Positions 16,045 through 23,392 of a stretch of DNA of 64,000 nt are shown here, piece by piece. Each line of letters begins with the position of its first letter. Within the stretch, counting starts at the first letter, position 1. The stretch is from Bin87 sp965203195 (GTDB lineage: Bacteria > Chloroflexota > Dehalococcoidia > Lucifugimonadales > UBA3495), in contig OZ241860.1 in assembly GCA_965203195.1 (NCBI GenBank), forward strand, positions 248,001-312,000. Direction: 5' to 3'. The notes under the pieces are model-generated. The model was not told the DNA's origin. It saw nothing but the letters and a program-made list of their open reading frames with translations, and did not search any database. The position numbers were made by a program, and so were the translations under genes.

Positions 16045-16986
16045 ATGCTTTACAAACTGCGCCAAATCGCAATGATGGTCAACGACCTGCCGGAGGCGGT
16101 GGCCCTGTACGGGCGCATCCTGGGGATGGAACCGTCCCGCGCCGGCGGGCTGCCCCAGTTCGGGCTGGACAACGCCGTGCTGCCGGCCGGCGAAGGCACC
16201 TTTGTGGAGCTGCTGGCGCCGGCGCCATCCCCGGCGGGCGCCAATTCCGCCGGGGCGCGCTTTCTGCGGCGGCGGGGCGAGGCGCCGTATCTCATCATTT
16301 TTGAGACCAGGGAGTACGACCGGTTGCGGCGGCGCCTGCGGCAGGCGGGGGTTCGCATCACCGGCGAAACCGAGCATCACGGCAGCCGTTCCGCATTTCT
16401 GCATCCGTCGTCCTGCAACGGGGCGTTCCTGGAAATCGTGGAGGCGTCGGATCCCGACAACCCCTGGCCGGCAGCCGGCCCCGACTGGGCGTCGCTACCC
16501 CGACCGCCTAGCGCCTCACCGCCCGGCGTGGTCCGGCTGCGCCAGGTGGCCATCATCGTACGCGACCTGGACGCGGCACTGGCCCACTGGGGCCGGCTGT
16601 TCGGGCTGGAAGCCACCAAGCGGTTTCAGATCAGCTTCACCGACCTGGAAATAGCCGTGCTGCCCCTGGGCGGGCGGGATACTTTCATTGAACTGGCCCA
16701 ACCCACCGGCGCGGATTCCCCGTCGGGGCGTTTCCTGGCCCGCTATGGCGAGGGGATATACCTCACCATCTACGAAATAGCCGACTCCCTGGGCGCTGAC
16801 GCCTACCTGCAAACGCAGGACATCCGCTTTACCACCTCCCGACGCACGGATAATTATGTCAATTCAGGTTTCAACAGCATCTGGCTGCATCCGGCCACCT
16901 TCAAAGGGGCGTTCACGCAGCTGTCCCAGGTTCTGGACGCCGAAAATCCCTGGCCGCCGGCCGGCGACGACTGGTTCCGGCAGTAG
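16045..16986 (+). CDS. two-domain VOC (glyoxalase/dioxygenase-fold) protein
   Basis: 313 residues made of two homologous vicinal-oxygen-chelate domains: about 1-135 (starts LRQIAMMVNDLPEAVALYGRILG) and about 178-310 (starts LRQVAIIVRDLDAALAHWGRLFG). Each ends with a similar FxGAFxxxxEVxD/ENPWPxAG block (NPWPAAG, NPWPPAG), so the gene arose by internal duplication. VOC proteins bind a divalent metal and act on small molecules (glyoxalase, extradiol dioxygenase, epimerase). Metal ligands are not obvious in every expected position. Start ATG 16045 lacks a clear ribosome binding site. An ABC ATPase gene follows after four bases. Confidence 0.8.
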   Translation: MLYKLRQIAMMVNDLPEAVALYGRILGMEPSRAGGLPQFGLDNAVLPAGEGTFVELLAPAPSPAGANSAGARFLRRRGEAPYLIIFETREYDRLRRRLRQAGVRITGETEHHGSRSAFLHPSSCNGAFLEIVEASDPDNPWPAAGPDWASLPRPPSASPPGVVRLRQVAIIVRDLDAALAHWGRLFGLEATKRFQISFTDLEIAVLPLGGRDTFIELAQPTGADSPSGRFLARYGEGIYLTIYEIADSLGADAYLQTQDIRFTTSRRTDNYVNSGFNSIWLHPATFKGAFTQLSQVLDAENPWPPAGDDWFRQ

Positions 16987-16990
16987 CGCG

Positions 16991-17851
16991 ATGCCACAGC
17001 CGTCCCCCGTTCATGGCCATACCCATTCGCTGGCCGGCCGGACACATACCCACGAGGGCCAGGCTCCGCAGGCCGTGGTCTTTGAAAATCTGACGGTGCG
17101 GTACGGCGCCATTCTGGCGCTGGACGGAGTGTCGTTTTCCGTTGCGGCCGGCAGCCTGTCCGGCGTGGTTGGCCCCAACGGGGGCGGCAAGTCAACCCTG
17201 CTCAAGGCGGTGGTGGGGCTGGTGAAACCGGATGCGGGGCAGGCGCTGGTGCATGGCCGCCCCAGCGACCGGATGCGGAAACAGATCGGCTTCGTGCCCC
17301 AGCTGGAGCAGGTGGACTGGAACTTCCCGGTGTCGGTGTGGGATGTGACGCTGATGGGGCTGACGCCGCAGCGGGGGCTGTTCCGCGCCCACAGCAGGGC
17401 CAACCGCGAGGCCGCCGCCGAGGCTTTGCGAACCGTTGACCTGATCGATTTGCGTCGCCGTTCCATCGGCGAGCTTTCCGGGGGCCAGCGACGGCGGGCG
17501 CTGCTGGCGCGGGCCATTGCGGCGCGGCCTTCGGCGCTGCTGCTGGACGAGCCGATGAACGGCCTGGATCCCAACGCCCAGCATCGTTTTCTGGACATCA
17601 TCGACCGGCTGCGCGCCGGCGGAACCACCGTCATTATGAGCACCCACGACCTGACCTGCGTTTCCGCCCGGGCCAGCGACGTGGCGCTGATCAACCGCCG
17701 TCTGGTGGCCTACGGCCCGCCGGATGAGGTGCTGCTGGAGTCCACGTTGGCCAATGTGTTCGGGCACCAGCTGGTGGTGCACGCCACCGGCGGGGTGTAT
17801 GCGCTGCATCACCACGACCATCATATTGACTGGCCGGGGCGGGGCGGATAG
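16991..17851 (+). CDS. metal-type ABC transporter ATP-binding protein with His-rich ends
   Basis: 286 residues of the ZnuC/MntB branch. Walker A GPNGGGKST is at 61-69, Q-loop VPQLEQVDW near 102, signature LSGGQ at 162-166, Walker B LLLDEP at 183-188, and H-loop STHDL. The N-terminus (HGHTHSL...THTHEG) and the C-terminus (HHHDHHIDW) are histidine-rich, which suits zinc or manganese sensing. It should energise a cytoplasmic-membrane metal transporter, but no permease or binding protein gene is beside it in this window. The gene starts four bases after the VOC stop and is followed five bases later by an RCC1-type lipoprotein gene. Confidence 0.88.
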   Translation: MPQPSPVHGHTHSLAGRTHTHEGQAPQAVVFENLTVRYGAILALDGVSFSVAAGSLSGVVGPNGGGKSTLLKAVVGLVKPDAGQALVHGRPSDRMRKQIGFVPQLEQVDWNFPVSVWDVTLMGLTPQRGLFRAHSRANREAAAEALRTVDLIDLRRRSIGELSGGQRRRALLARAIAARPSALLLDEPMNGLDPNAQHRFLDIIDRLRAGGTTVIMSTHDLTCVSARASDVALINRRLVAYGPPDEVLLESTLANVFGHQLVVHATGGVYALHHHDHHIDWPGRGG

Positions 17852-17856
17852 GGCGG

Positions 17857-18753
17857 ATGGGGCGCAATGGCCTCGGCCGCGCCATCGCAAACGCCGTGGC
17901 CGCCCGGATCGGGCTGCTGCTGTTGGCGGGACTGGTTGCCGGCCTGACGGCGATGGCCTGCACCAGTGAATTAGCCTTGCCAAACACGATCAGCGCCGGA
18001 AGCTCTCATACCTGCGGGATCCGCACGGACGGCAGCGTGGAATGTTGGGGCGATGACAGTTCTAGGCAAACTCGGGCGCCCGGGGGAGCGTTTCGGTCGA
18101 TCAGCGCTGGCAGAGATCATACCTGTGGAGTTCGCCCTGATGCCAGTCTGGAATGCTGGGGCGATTACGAAGCCTGGTATTACCGCCCTCCGGATGGAGA
18201 GTTTCGGGCGGTTAGCGCCGGCGGTATGCATACCTGTGGGCTTCATGTTGATGGCAGCGTGGAATGCTGGGGCGCTACCTGGTATGGGCAATCGCGGGCG
18301 CCGGCGGGAGAGTTTCGGTCGATCAGCGCCGGCGGGTTTCATACCTGTGGGATTCGCATGGACGACAGCGTGGAATGCTGGGGCAATGACAAAAATGGAC
18401 AATCCCGGGCGCCGGCGGGAGCATTTCAGTCGGTTAGCGCCGGCGAATCCCATACCTGTGGGGTGCGCACGGATGGCCGCGTGGAGTGCTGGGGCGATGA
18501 CGAATATGGTCAATCGTGGATGCCGATGGGAGCATTTCGGTCGGTCAGCGCCGGCGAATCCCATACCTGTGGGCTGCGCGCTAATGGCCTGGTGGAATGC
18601 TGGGGCAGTGACAGATATGGGCGAACGCGTGGGCTGGGCAAAAAGTTTCGGTCGGTTAGCGCCGGCGGATACCAGGCCTGTGGGGTTCGCACTAATGGCC
18701 GCATGGAATGCTGGCCCTACAACCGGGAGACGCCTGGCGGGAAGTTTCGTTAG
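17857..18753 (+). CDS. RCC1-type beta-propeller repeat lipoprotein
   Basis: 298 residues. The N-terminal signal segment ends LTAMAC, a plausible lipobox with Cys35. After it come seven tandem 37-residue units of the form SAGxxHTCGxRxDGxVECWGxDxxGQSxAPxGxFxSV, typical of RCC1/BLIP-II-like propellers. The repeat period is exactly 111 bases at DNA level from 17989 to the end. The Cys pair (HTCG, ECWG) in each unit could form disulfides outside the cell. It is probably an exported ligand-binding propeller. ATG 17857 lies five bases after the ABC ATPase stop, so the two are likely co-transcribed, though a functional link is unproven. Confidence 0.8.
   Translation: MGRNGLGRAIANAVAARIGLLLLAGLVAGLTAMACTSELALPNTISAGSSHTCGIRTDGSVECWGDDSSRQTRAPGGAFRSISAGRDHTCGVRPDASLECWGDYEAWYYRPPDGEFRAVSAGGMHTCGLHVDGSVECWGATWYGQSRAPAGEFRSISAGGFHTCGIRMDDSVECWGNDKNGQSRAPAGAFQSVSAGESHTCGVRTDGRVECWGDDEYGQSWMPMGAFRSVSAGESHTCGLRANGLVECWGSDRYGRTRGLGKKFRSVSAGGYQACGVRTNGRMECWPYNRETPGGKFR
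17989..18747 (+). repeat. seven 111-bp tandem coding repeats
   Basis: Units begin at 17989, 18100, 18211, 18322, 18433, 18544 and 18655, an exact 111-base step without any indel. They encode the 37-residue propeller blades. The periodic sequence also leaves other frames open for long distances, producing false ORFs on both strands. Confidence 0.9.
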
Positions 18754-18784
18754 CCATAGTAAAATCCCGCCCCGCCGCCGGCAA

Positions 18785-18813
18785 TTTACAGCCGCCCCTG
18801 CCCCCGCTACAAT
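18785..18813 (+). promoter_or_regulatory. promoter of the SDR gene
   Basis: TTTACA at 18785-18790 and TACAAT at 18808-18813 with a 17-base spacer; the ATG follows at 18859 behind an AGGAGA site. Confidence 0.6.
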
Positions 18814-18858
18814 CCGCCTTGCTTACCATCATTCACCACTCGCAGGAGAACCCGCCTG

Positions 18859-19707
18859 ATGTATGACCTCAACGGCAAAGTAGCCCTCGTCACCGGCGCC
18901 GGCGGCCGCCACGGCATCGGCCGCGCCATTGCCACCCGCCTGGCCGCCGAAGGCGCCGATGTGGTGGTCACCGACATTGAAGCGTCCCTGGACGCCATCC
19001 GCACCGAGGACCGGCTGGACGGCTGGCAGGGTCTGCCCAGCGTGGTCGCGGAAATCCGCGCCCTGGGCCGCCGCAGTCTGGGCCTCTACTACGATGTCGC
19101 CGACAGCGGCCAGGTGGACGCTATGCTGGCCGAGGCCCTCAACGAATTCGGGCAGGTGGACATCCTGGTCAACAATGCCGGCTCCCGCCCCGGCCGCGAC
19201 CGGGTGCTTGTTGTGGAGCTGGAGGAGGACGCCTTTGACGAGGTGATGCGGGTCAATGTGCGGGGCACTTATCTGGTCAGCCGCGCCGTGTGCCGCCACC
19301 TGATCGAACGGGGCGGCCCCGGCAAGATCATCAACATTTCCTCCGGCGCCGGCAAGCGGGGCATTGCCCGCTACGGGGCATATTGCGCCAGCAAGTTCGC
19401 GGTCATCGGCTTTACCCAGTCGCTGGCCCACGAAATGGCGCCTTACCGGGTGAATGTGAACGCCATCTGCCCGGGCCTGGTGGACACGGAGCGGGTGGAT
19501 TTCATCGCCGCCGCCCTGGCGCCGGAGGGGGCGTCGGGGGAGGAACACCGCGCGCTGATGGTGCGGGAGCGGGAGCTGCGGGTTCCGCTGGGGCGCATCG
19601 CGCAGGGGGAGGACATTGCGCGGATGGCGGCGTTTTTGGCCTCGGCGGAGTCGGACTATATGACGGGGTTGAGCGTTAGCGTGTCCGGGGGGTCGGAGAT
19701 GAGCTAG
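18859..19707 (+). CDS. short-chain dehydrogenase/reductase
   Basis: 282 residues. The NAD(P)-binding motif TGAGGRHGIGRAIA is near the N-terminus, an acidic residue ends beta-2 (VVVTDIEA, favouring NAD), and NNAG is present. The catalytic residues are Ser in INISSGAGKRG and the YCASK Tyr/Lys. ICPGLVDTE matches the substrate-side loop. It oxidises or reduces an alcohol/ketone; the substrate is unknown. The start at 18859 follows CAGGAGAACCC. A few residues between NNAG and the catalytic Ser are longer than in short SDRs. It appears to be a single-gene transcript. Confidence 0.9.
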   Translation: MYDLNGKVALVTGAGGRHGIGRAIATRLAAEGADVVVTDIEASLDAIRTEDRLDGWQGLPSVVAEIRALGRRSLGLYYDVADSGQVDAMLAEALNEFGQVDILVNNAGSRPGRDRVLVVELEEDAFDEVMRVNVRGTYLVSRAVCRHLIERGGPGKIINISSGAGKRGIARYGAYCASKFAVIGFTQSLAHEMAPYRVNVNAICPGLVDTERVDFIAAALAPEGASGEEHRALMVRERELRVPLGRIAQGEDIARMAAFLASAESDYMTGLSVSVSGGSEMS

Positions 19708-19727
19708 GGCGAGGGGCTTTGCCCGAT

Positions 19728-19756
19728 TTGACACCGACGCCAGGGGCTGCTATAGT
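19728..19756 (+). promoter_or_regulatory. strong promoter of the three-gene ATPase cassette
   Basis: TTGACA at 19728-19733 and TATAGT at 19751-19756 with a 17-base spacer, between the SDR stop and the first gene of the cassette. Confidence 0.8.
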
Positions 19757-19809
19757 CCTGCCGTGCGTCAGCTCAGGCGCACAGGATCCTCATCGACGGA
19801 GAAGTTGCG

Positions 19810-20592
19810 TTGCTGATCAGACCCGAAATAGCGTCGCCAGCGCCAACGCTGGAATTCCTGAAACGCTGTTTACGTTTCGTCAGCTTGGAGTGGCCGCACG
19901 CAGTGCGGGAAGCGGTGCCAGACGCTGGTTTCGAGGGGCAGTTCCGAGACAGCTGCGTCCGGCAGTTGCCGGGGTGGTCAATCGCGCCCCCGCACGAACT
20001 GCGGTTGGGCGCGTGGCTTGATACGCTGTCAGGCACATCGCACGAGGTGGACATCGTAGCTAAAATCAAAGGGACAACCGCAGCGGCTGAACTGAAGAAT
20101 CTGGCCGGCGGGCCCGGCAAAAATGACGTAGTCATCTTTTATGCCAAGATTCTCGACTACCTGCTCGCTAATCCCGATTTGGCCTATGATGACATTTGCC
20201 TGGCCTTTGTGTCGCGGACTACCTTCGACTGCAAGGTACTGGCGGCCTGCTTGAGCTTGGGCATACATCCGGTATCGTCCGATCTACGCCCACTCCCTGT
20301 GCTGGTCAATAATGCAATGGCGATGCAAGTGGAATTGGATCGAGGGTTGCAAGTCGCCCCTCAATCATTGACGCGTTTTGAAGATTTTTGCGCCAATCTC
20401 AATCGCATGGCTTTAGCTTTGCGGGAAACTTGGCTGAACGACCGATGTAGATACGTTTCCTCCAATGATGGTTTGCTGTTTCAATCTGCGGAACCGATTG
20501 ATGCGTGCGATTTAGCGGCGGAATTGCGACAGGCTAACAGTGATTGCATGGCAATCTACCGAGCCTTTCAACACGCCCAACGCACGGAGTGA
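19810..20592 (+). CDS. putative PD-(D/E)XK-fold protein, first gene of unknown cassette
   Basis: 260 residues; not recognised as a named family. A nuclease-like core can be read: E42 in an N-terminal helix, then D81 in HEVDIVAKIKG, then E94-x-K96 in AAAELKN, followed by a helix (YAKILDYLL) and a hydrophobic strand (ICLAFVS). This matches the order of a PD-(D/E)XK restriction-nuclease-like domain. The rest (about 165-260) is helical. The start is probably TTG 19810, with GGAGAAG about eight bases upstream. It is nine bases before the winged-helix gene and lower in GC than neighbours, suggesting transfer. I infer a DNA-acting effector, possibly defence. Confidence 0.6.
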   Translation: MLIRPEIASPAPTLEFLKRCLRFVSLEWPHAVREAVPDAGFEGQFRDSCVRQLPGWSIAPPHELRLGAWLDTLSGTSHEVDIVAKIKGTTAAAELKNLAGGPGKNDVVIFYAKILDYLLANPDLAYDDICLAFVSRTTFDCKVLAACLSLGIHPVSSDLRPLPVLVNNAMAMQVELDRGLQVAPQSLTRFEDFCANLNRMALALRETWLNDRCRYVSSNDGLLFQSAEPIDACDLAAELRQANSDCMAIYRAFQHAQRTE

Positions 20593-20601
20593 CGGCTAAC
20601 A

Positions 20602-21702
20602 ATGAACATCAGCAGCTACAACATCACCGACGTCACTTATCATTACATCGGATTGCGTGTGTTGGATGGGATGCCCCCGGCCACCAAGCGTACCGAACAG
20701 ATAGAAGCTGTTGCCAGCAACGTTCGTAAGTTCGTTAGCGACAGGAACCGGCGCCTGATGGTAACAGTGCGTGACTCCACCTACAGAGGCACTGCGCAAA
20801 AAATATGCGCGGAGTTGAAGGATTTCCATTTCGTGAAGTCTCAGGGAAAATCAGCCGAAATCGGATATGTCTTGACCGAATCAGGAAGACACATCCTGGA
20901 TCTGATGGCGCAACAAAACGCTGTGGCTTTGCGGCGTCTAATGGCCCGGATCCACTTGCAAACCTACGACAACCTCCGCGCCGTGGTGCAAAACCATATC
21001 GCGGCCGGCCCGGTATGGCGTCCGAGCGAAGTCAAGGCAGAACACATTGGACAGGCGGACTACCTTGAGGCATTGCTGGCACCCACGTTCGGGAGCGACG
21101 CTGCCGCGGTCGCGGTTGCGATCCGTGCCGAACATGGTGAACAAAGCCCTAGCAAGATTCGCGACGCGCTGCACGCCAGGGTCATCAAGCAATTTTTGCC
21201 GGGTCAACGAATGGGCGTGGCCAATTTCCGAGGTATGTGCGATCGCTTGGCCACCCTGCGGCTGTTGAATCTCCGACGCGATACGGTCAAGAACTGCGAG
21301 TTCTACAAGACCTACTCCCCTTGCGTGGCCGAAGTGGCTCCGTATGACTGGTACACGCCTCTGGAGGTACCTCTGTCCAACGGTGAAACTTACCGGATAT
21401 TTTTCTGCGAACCGGATATGGCAGAGAGGGGTAATCAGGGCATTTTGCTCGACGCCATCGACAATGCTATGCTTAAGCTGACCCCGGTGGCTGGTTACCA
21501 TGACATCCCCGACCTGCGCGACACGGTTTGCGAGGGTTTGCTCATACCGGAGGCGGCATTCGATGACGGCCTCAACTGTCTGCTGGATCGCACGCCGTCG
21601 CCGCTGTCGGTTGGGTTCCATTACGAAAGGATTTCGGCCAATCGCAAGCCGCTGGTTCGCCGTCATACCAACCAGCTCCACAATCTGATCAGGAGGCAGT
21701 AA
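20602..21702 (+). CDS. winged-helix protein of unknown cassette
   Basis: 366 residues, not recognised. The N-terminal third (about 30-102) looks like a winged-helix domain: a recognition helix region RGTAQKICAELKDFHFV, then a wing with AEIGYVLTESGRHILDLM. The remainder is mixed alpha/beta with no motif I can name, including EVPLSNGETYRIFFCEP. It is translationally coupled to the ATPase gene downstream: its TAA stop overlaps the next ATG as TAATG. In ATPase-nuclease cassettes such proteins often act as adaptor or DNA-recognition subunits; that role here is inference. Codon use is less GC-rich than in the surrounding housekeeping genes. Confidence 0.6.
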   Translation: MNISSYNITDVTYHYIGLRVLDGMPPATKRTEQIEAVASNVRKFVSDRNRRLMVTVRDSTYRGTAQKICAELKDFHFVKSQGKSAEIGYVLTESGRHILDLMAQQNAVALRRLMARIHLQTYDNLRAVVQNHIAAGPVWRPSEVKAEHIGQADYLEALLAPTFGSDAAAVAVAIRAEHGEQSPSKIRDALHARVIKQFLPGQRMGVANFRGMCDRLATLRLLNLRRDTVKNCEFYKTYSPCVAEVAPYDWYTPLEVPLSNGETYRIFFCEPDMAERGNQGILLDAIDNAMLKLTPVAGYHDIPDLRDTVCEGLLIPEAAFDDGLNCLLDRTPSPLSVGFHYERISANRKPLVRRHTNQLHNLIRRQ

Positions 21703-23057
21703 TGCTCAACCTTCCCCGCCGGCCGTCCCAACCAACTACATCCCCGTACGAAAAACTGGGGCTCCGGGACTTGCCCTTTGCCACCGAGCCCCTGATTGAC
21801 CCCAACAGCATTGACCCGCGCCGCAACGGTGAGATATTCGCTACTTCGTCGGTGCAGGCGGAGATCGAAAAATTCGAGCGTTTGCTGATCCGCCCCGCGG
21901 ACTTCGGCAATCGGGTCAAATTGGCCTCACTGTGGGCCAAAGGCGAATCCTACCAGGGGCGGGGCATGGGCAAAACGGCTCTGCTGCGCTATTTTCAGCG
22001 TCGCATCAACCAGGACTGGGGGTACGAAGAGTTCGACGGCCAATTTTCCGCCGTGGTCGTCTATGTGGCGTTTCCCGACCAGGTAGATCGGCGCTGGATG
22101 GAGCAGCTGGCTTGGGCTGCGTTGGTCAACGTCTGCGAAGATGGCGTACTAACGGCGTCACGGGCAGCATTGCGGCGTGATGTGATGACCGACAGTGAGG
22201 TTGATGCCATCATCAATTTCAGCGACGCTCCTCGTCTGGATAACCTCCTGGACGACACTATCCTGGAAGACGTGGGGATAAACCCCTACGACGTGGACGG
22301 CAAAATTGAGCGCCTTCTGTTGGGCGAAGGGGTGACCCGAGCGGCAGCCCAGGCATTGGCCATGGGCGATTTCGAAGGATTTTTGAAGGGCCTGCGACGG
22401 GATGGCGAGCTTCGTCCTTACTACATTCCGCGGGATACGAAAGGGCTGGATTACGCGTGCAACCTTTTCTTCAACGATGTTGTACGCTACCTGCGGGCCG
22501 CCGGCTTTGCCGGTGGATACCTGTTCATCGACGACGTCGAAAACCTGACCGACCAGATGAGGCCACGGCACCAGCTAGAGTTTGTCAAAGCATTGGGCAT
22601 TTGCACCGTCCGGCCTGGCTACGCCAACTCAGCCTACGGCTTCTTCTCGTGCGTGTTAACCACCCACCATGACGTCGTACAACGCCTTTCGGGGGCGTGG
22701 GCTGAAGCCGGCCTGTCGTCCTTTGCTCGCCTAGAGCCCGACGCCCCCACGTCAGTGGAACTACCCTTGCCGACACCAGCTCAGGCCACCGCAATCATCA
22801 CCGCTCATCTGGACTATTATCGCCTCGATCACGGCGAGGACCGTTCTATCAAGCCATTCACGGACGACGGCTTGTCCGCCCTGATGCAAAAAGCACAGCT
22901 ACCGCGCGAGTTGCTGTCCAACGCGGCTCATGCCTGTATGCTGGCGGCTCAGAAAGGGGTGTCAGCCATCGATGCCCAGCTGGTCGACGAGGCCACCGAC
23001 AGTCAGTTTGTTCAGACGGCAACGGATTACACGGCCGGCCTGGCTGATTTCACCTAG
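21702..23057 (+). CDS. P-loop (ORC/STAND-like) ATPase of unknown cassette
   Basis: 451 residues. Walker A is GRGMGKT at 86-92 and Walker B is YLFIDD at 273-278, with a likely sensor-1 region FFSCVLTTHHD downstream. The Walker A form GxGxGKT, long N-terminal lead and C-terminal helical region suggest an ORC/STAND-type AAA ATPase rather than a transporter ATPase. A large helical insertion separates the Walker motifs. It is the third and last gene of the promoter-led cassette, overlapping the winged-helix gene by one base. It would provide ATP-driven switching for the putative nuclease. No exact family can be named. Confidence 0.7.
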   Translation: MLNLPRRPSQPTTSPYEKLGLRDLPFATEPLIDPNSIDPRRNGEIFATSSVQAEIEKFERLLIRPADFGNRVKLASLWAKGESYQGRGMGKTALLRYFQRRINQDWGYEEFDGQFSAVVVYVAFPDQVDRRWMEQLAWAALVNVCEDGVLTASRAALRRDVMTDSEVDAIINFSDAPRLDNLLDDTILEDVGINPYDVDGKIERLLLGEGVTRAAAQALAMGDFEGFLKGLRRDGELRPYYIPRDTKGLDYACNLFFNDVVRYLRAAGFAGGYLFIDDVENLTDQMRPRHQLEFVKALGICTVRPGYANSAYGFFSCVLTTHHDVVQRLSGAWAEAGLSSFARLEPDAPTSVELPLPTPAQATAIITAHLDYYRLDHGEDRSIKPFTDDGLSALMQKAQLPRELLSNAAHACMLAAQKGVSAIDAQLVDEATDSQFVQTATDYTAGLADFT

Positions 23058-23081
23058 CCGCACTGCCTTGGTCGCAGAGCT

Positions 23082-23372
23082 ATGCCCATCGACCGCGCCC
23101 AGGTACAGCACATCGCCGCCCTGGCCCGCATCGCCCTTACCGATGCCGAAACCGCGGCTTTTACCTGCCAGCTGTCCGACATCCTGGACCAGTTCCAGAC
23201 CCTGCAAAGTCTGGACACCGCCGGCGTAGAACCTACGGCCCATGCGGCCGGCCTGGATACCGTGCTGCGCGACGACGAACCCGCCGCGCCCCTGGACGTC
23301 GCCGATACCCTCCGCAACGCTCCCCAACGCCACGGCGACTTTTTCCGGGTGCGCGCCGTGCTGGACGAGTAG
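23082..23372 (+). CDS. gatC: Asp-tRNA(Asn)/Glu-tRNA(Gln) amidotransferase subunit C
   Basis: 96 residues, the usual GatC length. It begins with the conserved pattern V-x-H-I-A-x-L-A-R-I-x-L (VQHIAALARIAL) and ends RHGDFFRVRAVLDE. GatC stabilises the GatCAB complex that amidates misacylated Glu-tRNA(Gln) or Asp-tRNA(Asn). It lies 20 bases before gatA. gatB is not in this window. A tRNA-Gln gene sits just downstream of gatA. Confidence 0.93.
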   Translation: MPIDRAQVQHIAALARIALTDAETAAFTCQLSDILDQFQTLQSLDTAGVEPTAHAAGLDTVLRDDEPAAPLDVADTLRNAPQRHGDFFRVRAVLDE

Positions 23373-23392
23373 AGACGAGCAGAGGTGCCACT

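Noticed and set aside
18053..18859. Open frames over the RCC1-type repeats in other phases and on the minus strand
   Set aside because: They are by-products of the exact 111-base periodicity; only the frame with HTCG/ECWG units makes a recognised fold.
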